Position numbers and translations under genes: made by a program. A DNA stretch of 64,000 nt from Campanula takesimana (taxonomy: Eukaryota > Streptophyta > Magnoliopsida > Asterales > Campanulaceae), in NCBI GenBank assembly GCA_026119855.1, contig JAOWBW010000249.1:620001-684000 (forward strand). Direction: 5' to 3'. Shown piece by piece: positions 46,175 through 57,851 of the stretch; within the stretch, counting starts at the first letter, position 1; every line of letters begins with the position of its first letter. The notes beneath the pieces were generated by a model. It did no database searches. It was not told the origin of the DNA and saw nothing but the letters and a program-made list of their open reading frames with translations.

Positions 46175-47786
46175 TGTTGGGTATGCTTATTATAAACCAC
46201 TCCTATTACCTAGATTTGATTGATCCCAAAACCTAATTTGATCTTTTGTGGACTTTAGGATATATTGTAAAAAGTGTTAAACTTCATTTTTAGAATAGTC
46301 CACTTTGATAGTATAGGCTTTAGAATGATAGGCTGAAAATTTTCTAAGTCTGGAATTTTAGTGGTCAAGACCTCGACCGTGAATTCACTTGACCGTGGTA
46401 GACCACCTGACTGTGGAAGACCACTGGACCGTGAATCACTTGACCGGAAGTCAGTGACCGTGAAGCTTTGTGGCATATCTTGACAGGTCACATTTGACCC
46501 CTCGACCGCAGATGCCCTTAGGCATATTGACCGCAAGAGCTTCGACCGCAAGTCTTGACCGCAGATGAGCAGAAGTTCAAGAACCCAAGTATGTTCAAAC
46601 TTAACCATGGTCACTTGTATCAAACTATGGTTAGTTTAGAACGTTGCAGAACTTGGATCCCAAGTAATTCAAATTTGAAATTCATCTAAGTGGGACCACC
46701 TCTTATCTGCGAAAAGGACAAACTCAGATTGAGCTCCAATCAGAATTCAACAGCTCATTGTCCTTCAACTTGGAGCCCAAGTAAATCCAACAGCTATTTT
46801 CTCATTCAAGGCTATAAATAGCCCTTAAGTTCTTCATTGAACCAAGCTGAGATTCTAAGAGAGAAATTGCTGTTGAAATACTTGGTGATTGAAGATCATA
46901 CTCAAAATTTCCAGAATCCTTTGAATCTTCAAAGAACTCACCTTCAAACCTTCAAAGATCTCAAGCAACATTCAAGTCATCTCAAGCATTGTAACACATA
47001 AGATTCTTTAGGCTCTAAATCATATAGATTTCAAAGAGCTTCAGATTCTTACACACACTCACCCCAATTGATCAATCACTCAGATTGAATCAAAAGGGAT
47101 ACACTGGTCTAAGTCTAGGATTTGTTCTTCATAGAAAGTAGGTGTTGATTCAATACTTCATCTCTGTAATCTGTACACTCAAGAATCAATATATACCTCC
47201 ATTCAAAATCCAAGACTGACCATCTTGGTAAAGGACGTAGATCTTTTAACAGATCGAACCTTTCCAAATACTTGTGTCGTTTTACCTTTCTGCAAATTTA
47301 CTTTCAAGTATTGTTCATCTTGTTCTTCATTGTTCATATTAACTTTGTTTGTCGTTTACTGTTTTGATCTTTCAGATTTAATAACTTGCTGAGAATTGTG
47401 TTTGTTTGTTCTCCACATTGCCTAAGTTAAAATCTGACTAACTTATCTTTTGCCAAAACTTCCAAGACAACAACTTTCAATCTCAACCTCTTGACCGCAA
47501 TCTCTTGACCGCACTTCACCCTCAACCGGACTCACTCGACCGCTACCTGGTTGACCGTGAGTGCTGGTATTCCTACTTAGAGATTTTAGTCAAAACCAAC
47601 CTTTCCCATTTCTAACGAAAACTTCCGCTGTGCATATTACCTCTTGACCGTGTGGTTTTAACTTGACCGCATATTCAAGAGTAAGCACTTGGTTGAATTT
47701 GAAAAAGGGTTGAAATTTTAATAGGCTATTCACCCCCCCCCCCTCTAGCCTCTTTTCATACCCTTGTTGTGTCTTTGGGACCAACA
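46175..47786 (+). repeat. SIRE 5' LTR
   Basis: 1612 bp with a TATA box (GGCTATAAATAG at 46810-46821) and 15 GACCG motifs, eight of them preceded by TT and so matching the W-box core TTGAC(C/T). An antisense 122-codon frame (46255-46623), identical in both LTRs, is not taken as a gene. Confidence 0.95.
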
Positions 47787-47857
47787 AGTGGTATCAGAGC
47801 AAACACCTTTATAAAACTTCTGTTTTTCAAGCTTAACAGCTTGGGTGCCGATTCAAA

Positions 47858-50148
47858 ATGGCAAGTCAGAAAACTATGGCAACGGTTAACTTCACTCACG
47901 TTCCAGCGTTCGACGAAGATAATTTTGACGTATGGAAGCACAGCATTCTAACTCAGTTCTACTCCATGGACGAGCAACTTGGTGATTGTCTTACCATTGG
48001 ACCATACTTCCCAATGAAAGCTAATCCGGATCCAGAAACCAATGGTGCAAATCCGACTATCAAGAAACCAAAAGCTGAATGGACCGATGAAGAGAAAAGA
48101 CTGGTTGGAATGGATGTGAAAGCAAAGAGCATACTTTTAAGTACCTTGAGTACGTCACAGCGTCGACAGATCATGGAATGCTCTACTGCAAAAGAACTTT
48201 GGGATGCAATTGAATATTACATCGAAGGAGATCAAGCTTGCAAGGAAAGCAAAAAGTTTGCAATTTAAAGAAGATTCAACAACTTTGCTAAGATCCCCGG
48301 TGAATCACTAAGAGCCACTTATGATCGTTATTGTGAGATCGTGAGTACTTATACAGCACTCGGAAAGAAGCTTACTAAGAAAGAAATCAATGTTAATTTT
48401 CTTGCCGCTCTTGGTTCGCAATATCTACACAAAGGAAACACTCTTGAAGATACCAAGCTACTAGATGACATGTCTCTCAGAAGCCTCTATGCCAACCTCA
48501 AGGTCTTTGATATCAAGCTTAACAACATTGCTGAAATGGAGGGAAAAACAAAGAGCTTATCGTTGGTTGCTCAAAAGGAAGAAGTGATCGAGGAAGAAGA
48601 TCCAAAAATCTCCACATCAGATTTACTTGATATGGATGATGATGATTTTGCTATGTTCGTGAAAAGATTCCAAAAGTTCAGAAAGACAGCAAGACCCGGA
48701 TCAACAAGCAAAGCTCCAACAAGGTTTTCAAGGAGCAGCCCTTCAAAGAAGAAAGAGAACTTCAACTTCTCCAAGAAGAAAGAGGATCTCGTTTGTTTTA
48801 ATTGCAGGAAACCCGGTCATTTCGCATCAGAATGCCCAATTCCCAAGTATGAGTATATGAAAAAGAAAAGCAACTTCAATCCAAGATACTCAAAGCAAAA
48901 GGGGATGGTTGCTGAAGAGGACTCTACCACAAAAGAGTTAGCTACCTGGATAGAGTCAGATTCTGATGAAAGCGATGAGGATTCTGAAGAAGGTCACATC
49001 TGTTTGGTCGTTCTGTCCGATGATGAGGATGATAATAAAAGTCGTCGCTCACCAAATGCAAAACCTAAACGGATAAGTTATACGGCCGATGAACTTGCAG
49101 AAAAGGTATTCCTAACTCCGGTTCAAAAGAATGGTGATCTTCTATTTTCAAGATGTGATGTGAGTGCAGCAAAGAAGGCTTTACTAAACCCCAAAGTGAA
49201 GGAAGTTTTGTCTACCACACCACAAGTCAAATTTGACATTTCCCCCGATGAACAAGAAAAGATGTTTGCAAAAGCTGAACAGGTAATTAGTAAATTCTCT
49301 GGCATGAAGGAAGCTTTAGCACTTTCAACTAAAGAAATTTCCCAGCTTAAGACGGAGAAATCTCTATTAAGATCTGAACTCACCCTCCTTAAGGAGCAGA
49401 TAAGAGTATGACTCCTCTTACTGATCGAAACCGTTTCTTAGAAGAACAAAATGCTATATTTAAGGTTAAAAACGAAGAATTGGTTGCTGAGATAAATGAC
49501 CTGAAAAGGATCACAAATGAGTGGACCAATTCTCGTGTCACTATGGAACAAATCTTAGAATCCCAAAAGTCTAGTGGTGATAAGGAAGGCTTGGGATTCC
49601 AAACTAGTGACAACCTTAAATGTGCATCTTGTTGTGAAAGAGATGAGAAATTTACCCAGCAAACTTTGGAAGAGTCGAAGGCTAAACATCATGTTTCAAA
49701 GGGTGTAGGACAAGAACCAAAGAAGAAACTAGTGTTTAATTATGTCTACCCTAAGAAACAAACTGGCAAGGCAAAGTTGAAAGGTATTGCCATGGATGAA
49801 CCTGCTGCTGCGGCAAGCACCAGCAAGATTGCTAAGTCTCCCGACCGCATGTACTTACCGCGAGGTCAGTCGACCGCACCTAGGAAGCTGGCGACCGCAA
49901 GTGGCGGCAAGGCAACAAAGTTCAAGAGGATGAACTTTGTTAAGGAGACCTCATTCATACCAGTAAACAATGTTGTGCTCAAGACTTCAACGAAGTTTGT
50001 TAACCCTCAGTTGGGTGGCTTCCACCATTGTTCTGTGTGTGATGGTTATGGTCACAAGGCTGCTGAATGTCTTTTGAGATTCACACCCAATCCCAGAAAG
50101 AGTAACCCTCTTTCTGTGAGGCAAGTGTGGGTTGTCAAAAGTTGCTAA
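47858..50148 (+). pseudogene. SIRE-type Gag, broken
   Basis: Opens MASQKTMATVNFTHVPAFDE. The capsid-like segment is cut by an in-frame TAA at 48266 (after KESKKFAI); reading continues in the same frame to 49411 through a CCHC knuckle (CFNCRKPGHFASEC) and an acidic stretch. The frame changes near 49408, where the next ORF starts inside an ATGA overlap and continues the coiled-coil region; a second Cys/His cluster (CSVCDGYGHKAAEC) lies near its end. SIRE Gag proteins are normally continuous, so the TAA and the frame change look like damage. The 70 bp before the protease ORF hold three further stops in the pol frame. Confidence 0.88.
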
Positions 50149-50217
50149 CCCTTTGGACCCAAAAGAATAAAAAGGGGACCTTGTTCTTAAATGTCTATTT
50201 TGTAGGTCCTCTGCTTA

Positions 50218-53200
50218 ATGGCCGGACATTCCAAGGATAAATCAAGCTTATGGTATCTCGATAGTGGCTGTTCAAGACACATGACCGGAGATATCAACTT
50301 ATTGGAAGATGTCCGTGAAGAAAAAGGGCCATTAGTAACCTTCGGAGATAATAACAAAGGAAAGACTATAGGATATGGAGTCATTCGTAAAGGAAAAATC
50401 ACCATCCAAGAAGTCTCTCTAGTTATTGGACTACAACACAATTTACTCTCAATATCTCAGTTCTGCGACAAAGGATTGCAATGCCACTTCACTTCAAATT
50501 TCTGTCTCATCAAAGATGGCATATCCGGCGTCACTTTGCTCAAAGGGATTCGTAAGAAAAATGTTTATGTTGTTGATTTTAATTCATCTTGCATTTCTTC
50601 TAATCTCTGCTTTGTAGCAAAGAATGTTAGTGAGAATAGTTGGCTGTGGCATAAAAGACTAAGTCACTTAAACTTCAAGTATCTCTCCAAGATTGGTAGA
50701 GAAAATCTAGTTCGTGGTCTACCCAAAGTAGCTGATCACCACGATGAGAAGTGCACAGCGTGTCAACTAGGCAAACAACCAAAATCGTCTTTCTCCAGCA
50801 AGACGACCCCTTCAACTTTAAGATGTTTGCAATTACTTCACATGGACCTGTTTCTACCGCAAGTATTGGAGGAAATAGATATTCCTTAGTTGTGGTAGAT
50901 GACTACTCAAGATATACGTGGGTCGAGATGATGAGCTCCAAAGATGATTGTTATGACATTTTGACCGCACTCTTTAGACAGCTCCAAACACAAAAAGAAG
51001 ATGACATCGTTAGTGTTCGATCCGACAACGGTACAGAATTCAAGAACAACGGTGTAGCTCAGTACTGTGATGACCATGGTATTGACCACAACTTCTCTGC
51101 TGCTGGAGTTCCACAACAAAATGGTGTTGTGGAAAGGAAGAACAGAACGTTGATAGAGGCTGGAAAGACAATGATTGCTGAAGCAAAGCTACCTCAATAC
51201 TTTTGGGCTGAAGCCGTCAACACAGCATGCTTCACTCAAAATAGATCCCTCATCAACAAGACCTACAACAAAACTCCTTATGAACTTTGGAGAGGAAGAA
51301 CCCCCAACATAGCATACTTCAAGATATTTGGATGCAAATGCTTCATACTCTACAACGGTAAAGAACATCGAGGTAAATTTGCTCCTAAGGCCGATGAAGG
51401 TATATTTATTGGGTATGCTAAACACTCAAAAGCTTTTCGTGTATTTAATAAAACCACTCTTAAGATAGTTGAATCTGTTCATGTTACTTTTGATGAACAT
51501 TCTCTCCTTGAGCCACAAATGGCTCCAAATGTTGCTGATGATTTTGTTGAGCTTAATGAGACAGGTACAAATCAACCACAAAATCAATCAACTCAAGGAA
51601 ACCCATCTACCTCAACTGCACCTCCATCTACCTCATATGAAGCACCAGAAACTACCACATCTGCTGCTACCTCAAATGGAGTTGAAGTTGAAACACCCAT
51701 CAATATGGAAGAACCTATCCCTCAAATTACTTACGATTGGGATGGCACAAATGATGTACCATTAGAAGACTTACAACCACCATCAACTCAACCAGATATA
51801 CCTCAAGAAGTTCGTGAGGTTAGAGATCACCCAATTCAGAATATCATTGGTGACTTGCATTCTGGTGTTCGAACAAGAAGATCAAACTACGATGCACTTA
51901 CAGCATTTATATCTCAAGTTGAACCCAAGAAAGTTGATGAAGCACTCCAAGACTCAAGTTGGGTTGTTGCTATGCAAGAAGAGCTCAACCAATTTGAAAG
52001 ATGCAAAGTTTGGACCTTAGTTCCAAGGCCACAAGATCAAGGAGTGATTGGTACAAAGTGGGTGTTCCGAAACAAGATGAATGAGAATGGAAGCATCACA
52101 AGGAACAAAGCTAGGTTGGTTTCACAAGGATATAGACAAGAAGAAGGCATTGATTATGATGAAACATTTGCCCCCGTTGCAAGACTCGAAGCTATAAGGA
52201 TATTCTTAGCTTATGCCTCTTACAAAATATTCAAGCTATATCAAATGGATGTGAAGAGTGCATTTCTCAACGGAGAACTTCAAGAAACAGTCTTTGTTGC
52301 TCAACCACCCGGATTTGAAGACCCCAAATTTCCAAATCATGTCTACAAACTCCGTAAAGCTTTATATGGACTCAAACAAGCTCCACGTGCATGGTATGAT
52401 ACTCTATCTAAATTTCTCCTAGAGAAAGGCTTCAAGCGTGGTAAGATCGACACAACTCTATTCATTGCTAAATATCATGATCATACTTTATTAGTTCAAA
52501 TATATGTAGATGATATTATTTTTGGTTCTACTAATGAATTGTTGTGTAAGCGTTTTGAGAAACTCATGAAAAGTAAATTTGAGATGAGCATGATGGGAGA
52601 ATTGACATTCTTCCTTGGACTTCAAATTAAACAATGTGCTGAAGGCATCTTCCTCAACCAAGCTAAGTACACAAAGGATCTTATCAAGAAATTTGGACTT
52701 GAAAATGCAAAGGCATACGACACTCCTATGGCTACTGGTAACAAGCTAGATAAAGACTTGAAAGGTAAGAAGGTTGATCAAACCTTGTATCGAGGTATGA
52801 TTGGCTCTCTCCTATACTTAACTGCTAGTAGGCCAGATATCATGTTTAGTGTTTGCGTTTGTGCACGTTATCAAGCTGATCCTAGAGAAGCACATCTTAT
52901 TGCTGTTAAACGTATTATTCGATATCTATCTGGGACTATTAACCTTGGACTTTGGTACTCCAAAGATTCAAATTTTGATCTTATAGGTTACTCAGATGCA
53001 GATTATGCAGCATGTACCATCGACAGGAAAAGCACAAGTGGAACTTGTCATTTCCTTGGAAATCGACTCGTTTCATGGGCAAGCAAGAAACAAGCCTCAG
53101 TCTCTGTATCTACCACAGAAGCTGAATATATAGCTGCTGGAAGCTGCTGCTGCCAAGTGCTCTGGATGAAGCAACAATTGGTTGACTACGGAATCAACGA

Positions 53201-53444
53201 AGAAAATTGTCCAATCTTTTGTGACAATACATCTACCATTGCTGTCTCCAACAACCCTGTCATGCATTCAAAAACCAAACACATTGATATCAAATACCAC
53301 TTTCTCAAGGATCATGTGGAAAAGGGTAATATCCATCTAGAGTATGTGAGTACTGACAATCAAATTGCAGATATTCTCACCAAGGCTCTGGATTCCAAGA
53401 GATTTAGGTATCTTAGAGGAGAGATGGGTATGCTAGAACTTTAA
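50218..53444 (+). pseudogene. SIRE-type Pol: protease, integrase, RT, RNase H
   Basis: Protease: WYLDSGCSRHMTGD. Integrase zinc finger: WHKRLSHLNF ... CTACQLGKQ. The frame then shifts near 50835 at HMDLF. The following 897-codon ORF (in effect from about 50840) has the integrase core (VVVDDYSRYTW, RSDNGTEF, QQNGVVERKNR), RT (FAPVARLEAIRIFLAYAS, YQMDVKSAFLNGEL, QIYVDDIIFGST) and RNase H (GYSDADYAAC ... IADILTKALDSKRF), and ends MGMLEL. RT and RNase H are fully open with catalytic residues present. The one break separates the integrase zinc finger from its core. Confidence 0.92.
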
Positions 53445-54216
53445 TTACTTGTCCATATACTTTGATTGTGCTAATGTCTTATGTTTTATCCAAGTTCAAA
53501 AACAAGTAGGTCACGGTCAACACCCTTACCGGTAAAGCAATCACGGTCGATTACCATCTCACCGGTCAAGTAATTCCGGTCGAAGCATCAAAATCTATCA
53601 GCTTACTGACCTCATCAATGCTGACCGCATAAACGTCGACCGCTCATATGCCAACCGCCCCATTAACCGCATACAAAGATGCAATTTGTTCAGGCTTTAA
53701 AGAAGCCGACCGCATGGGAAAATGATGATATTCGTTCACTGCTTTAAAGAAGCATACATAGGCCAAGGTAACATTCTTGACCGCAAATACTCACGGTCAA
53801 GAACCTGACCGCAAAAGTTTGGTGACCAGGTAAGTGTTTCTAACTTAGCAATTTTTAGGATCCTCCTAGTCATCCAAAGGGGTAATTTTGTAATTCCCTC
53901 TTTTCCCTCGTTTTCATTTAATTCAAATCATTTGCAATTAATTTTATTCCCTTATTTATGTCCGCCGTCACTATCCATGCATTTATGGTGAAAGGACATT
54001 ACTAGTCAAATCTCTGAGTTTTTGCAGAGTTAACCTCCCACTACTTTCTGCATAAAACCGTTCCACTACCCCTCAACTCCACCCCTCTGCATTTTTATCA
54101 GAAACCCCCTTTTCTTCACTCTATCTCTACTCACTGTCTCTCTCTACTTTCTCTCTCTAAACCCAGTTCATCCTCTCTCCATTCCTTCATTTTTTCACTC
54201 TCACTTTCGTCTATAA
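53445..54216 (+). promoter_or_regulatory. SIRE pol-ORF3 spacer rich in GACCG, with CT-rich leader
   Basis: The 770-bp non-coding spacer has GACCGC and inverted CGGTC motifs in 53510-53830, then a pyrimidine-rich stretch (54,100-54,210, CTCTCTC repeats) just before the ORF3 start codon. TTTTTGCAG at 54020-54028 could be a splice acceptor. This resembles a 5' leader and may belong to a separate or spliced ORF3 transcript, which is inferred. Confidence 0.45.
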
Positions 54217-57200
54217 ATGGCACCAAAATCAACACAACCAACGAAATCTTCTAAGAAATCACAAGAACAAATCTCTGAAGACACAATGGTATGATTTCTT
54301 GACCCAAAACTTTACATTTTTGAGTTCTATGTTTTGGCGGGTTAAACCCATTTGATATGTTTGTCTAAATTCTTTATATTCCTGGGTTATTTTGGTTCTG
54401 ATTATGCTTATAACTTGTTACTTTGATGATTTCGAGTTCTCTAACATGCTTAGATTCATATTTGGCTTGTTATATCTAGTTATGCCATAAATGTTTTTGA
54501 AGTTTTTTTGGTTAAATGCCCTTTCATATTCTGAGTTTATCGGGCTTTTGATGTTAAAATTGATGATATTTTCATGTTTAATCGGTTTCTGTGTTCATTT
54601 TGGTATAATTTTTATGGATTTTCGTGCCCTAAATCGCTTTCTGGGTTTCTGATATGAACAGTGTTCTTCGTGTTCTTATGGTGTTCTTCATGTTCTTGAG
54701 TGCATCACTTTTTGATCCTTAAATTCATTTACACATAGTAATATGGTGTTTGTGCGTGTTTTTAGAATTGTCATTGAAATATTTCTAAGTGTTTTCGCCT
54801 ACCGCCATTTCTGTCTACCGTATGCATGACGACCGCATCCTCTTGGTCATTCGACCGCATACCGGTTGACCGCACCAGTGTTACTAACTTCTAATTGTTT
54901 TAGGAGGAGCAATCATTTATTCCTGGCTGCGTTATTGACTATGAAGACCTCCAAAAGGATGTTATTGGGAGGCATTTGATAAAAAGAATGAAGAAATCTG
55001 GCATACTTCACTACTTCACCATGAATCAACCTGATCACTACCTTGCCGCAGTCGGGGAATTCTACTCCACAGCAAAAGAAATCAAAGGGAGAGATGATCA
55101 AAACAGACCGCTCAATTGGATTGAAGCTGAAGTTTACGGTCACAAAGTTGAGGTTGATTACACCGACATTGCTGCCACACTTGGCCTTGACATCGACACT
55201 GAGGCCCCTATCTCCCTAACTGATGAGGAGTATGATGGTCTAGCAATGAGATTGATTGGATCCACTGATGTCTGCAAGCCCTACCGCAAGACATTTCCTG
55301 AAGTGATGTACTATATTGGTCATCTGGTTGGCCATGGTCTTCTTTGAAAAAGTGGCAATCATGGAAACTTCAACTCTACCCAATGGAAGCTATCAACCGC
55401 AATCTATCTCGGTCGAACATTGAACTGGCCCAAGATCCTGTATGGACTTTTGTTGGACCACATTTATGATTACAAGAAGCAACTATCTGATCAGGCCATC
55501 ACCAAGTACAAGAAAAACACCAGGTTCCTTTCCCTCCTATTCAAATTCATCCCTGAAGTTCGAAGGGAAATCAACAGGGACAAAGATGCTAGTGTGACTA
55601 TCTCATTATCCAAGGTCTTTGACATCAAGACTATGAGATCCACCTACCGTAACAGGTTTGGTGATGTTCAGTATCAAGAGTACAGAAACCGTGAACCTGA
55701 GCATAAAAGGGAAAAATACATCCCTCCTAACTTCACCAAGGCTGCTAGATTAGCATTAGGGCTTGATGCTCCTGGAAAGTCCTCATCTGTTCATGATGAT
55801 GAAGAGGATGATGAAGAAGCTGAGGAACAAGTGTCTAGAAGGGTCAAAGGCAAAGGAATTGCTAGTGCATCGACCGCTCCTTCCAAACCCAGACCGCTGA
55901 TCGGAGTGATTATTAAAGAACCCTCATCAGTCAAGCCCCCTTCTAGTATTCCATCTACCGTTCCTATCAAAGTAAAGTCAACCGTTCCTCCCTCCAAATC
56001 AACCGTCTCCAAGCCTACCGTGCCCTCTCCAACCGCACCATCCAAATCCTTCAAAACCAAGTCTTCTACACTCCCCGTTCCATCTCAGGGGGAGAAATCC
56101 AAGAAAAGGGATCTCTCTCTTAGTCCCATCCAAACCTCAAAGAAAACCAAGGTATCTCAACCGCCTCCGTCGACCGCATCTCCTATCTTCACTCCATCCG
56201 GTTCACCTATGCAAGGCGACCGTGATGAGGAGATTGATGTCCCTCCTACTCAACCGCAACGACAAAGAGCAAAGCACACTCTTAACTTAGTTGACGAACC
56301 AGATGATGTGGAGTTGGTAGAATCAAGTGGTGAATCTGGTAATCAAGATATTGAAAGTGGTGATGCTGAACATGTTGAGAAAATTGTGAATATAGACAGT
56401 CCTGATTTTAGTGATGATGATCAAGTGCGACCTGTTGAAGCGACCGCTGAACAAGGCAAGTCCACTGATGTTGAGCTTCAGGGTCACGGTCAAGATGGCG
56501 ACCGTGTACCCAGTGACCATGATGATGTATTAACCAAGTCTCCTGCTCCCTCGCCCCCTCAGTCTACTCAAGCTCCACCGACCGCCTCTGGTACGGTCGA
56601 TCAAATGGCTCACATTTTAACTGCTATTGAGTTCTTGACTCAAATCAACCTTGATACTCAAGGTGAGATTGCTAAGCTTGCTGCAAACCAGATTAAGTTG
56701 CAGAATGAGGTTGATCAGCTCAAGACTTCTGTTGTTGAGACCATTAAGGGGGAGAGTCAGAACATAACAAAGGCTATCCTTGAAAGCCTAGCTACCGTGA
56801 ATCCCAACATTGCCTTGACCGCATCTACTTCTACCGCTTCTCTCACCCGTGCTGATCTTAAAGAGGAACTCAAGGCTCAATCCAATTCCATTGACCGTTC
56901 ACTGGTCAAAACAATTGATGTAGCTGGTAAAGAAATGTCAAAGGTGATGACGGGCAACAAAAATTTTCTTTTTGAAAAAATGGATAAGGTCAAGACCTCT
57001 CTCAAAGCGGAAATCAACGCAAGTGTTTCTGTTGGTTTATTATCGGTCGCGGAAAAGTTCACGCCTAAGATAGAAGCTATGAAGCAAGCTATGCAAGTCC
57101 ACACCCAACGGCTTGAAGGTCAAACTTCCAAAATTGATAGGGTTTATGAAATTGCTAACACAAATGTGCAGGAAGTTATTAACAAAATTTCAACTCTTCA

Positions 57201-57432
57201 ATTGACCGTGGATAGCATTGCTGGATCTCAAGGCTCCTCATCTCAAAATCAAGCGACCGGACATGGGAACAGACTTGCTGCTGATGAAGATGAAGGTGAA
57301 GATAGCTTTGAATTTCCAACCGTGAACATGGACTTCCTCGAAATCAATGATCTCAAAGACCCCATCATCATACCTGGAGTTGGCCTCTCAACTAATCTTT
57401 GCTATTTTAAAGGAGATCCATATCTTGGTTAA
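54217..57432 (+). pseudogene. SIRE third ORF with predicted intron and one TGA stop
   Basis: Exon 1 is 54217-54288 (24 codons, MAPKSTQPTKSSKKSQ...). A GT-AG intron of 615 bp (54289-54903) follows, then exon 2 from 54904 (EEQSFIPGCVIDYED) in phase 0. Residues up to about 250 resemble the 'putative plant transposon protein' domain (EFYSTA, VYGHKVEVDYTDIAATLGL, LNWPKILYGLLLDHI). An in-frame TGA at 55345 interrupts this domain; the same frame is open on both sides. Then come an acidic patch, a Ser/Pro/Thr-rich region, and coiled coils (LAANQIKLQNEVDQLKTSV). I see no signal peptide or membrane span, so 'envelope-like' would be misleading. Its role is unknown. Confidence 0.75.
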
Positions 57433-57851
57433 TCCCACCATTTGAACTGACCGTGTGTGGTCTTTGAAACAATTTGTTGATGTTTGTCTAAACAATTTTT
57501 ATTTCTGTTTGTTTTATTTGGGTATGTAAAACTTTAATCTCTTTTGTCTGCACTCCTCACCTTAATGATTATATTCTTGTGGAGTGCCTTTTGAATGTTT
57601 GTTTGATGCATTTGCATACTTATTGTTATTTTCTCTAAAAATGCAGTCAAGCCTTATATGTCTATCTTGCTAGGATTAGTATCTTTTTATCTTTTTAGGC
57701 TGATAGAAATCTATGACACTGGCTTAGAGTGTGCATTGACTTGGGGCATGAAATTAATAAAATATTATTTTCTTAAAAACATGTTATTACCAAGTACAAT
57801 GAATTAGCCTTTGTTATAGTAGGTAATGGTCTCAATCAAATAGGGGGAGAT

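Noticed and set aside
46255..46623. Antisense 122-codon ORF present in both SIRE LTRs (also 57932-58300)
   Set aside because: Its identity in the two places follows from LTR identity, and it has no recognisable domain; the GACCG repeats give it an artificial composition.
54217..57432. ORF3 as a retroviral-type envelope
   Set aside because: No signal peptide, membrane span or cleavage motif is visible; the protein is charged, Ser/Pro-rich and coiled-coil.
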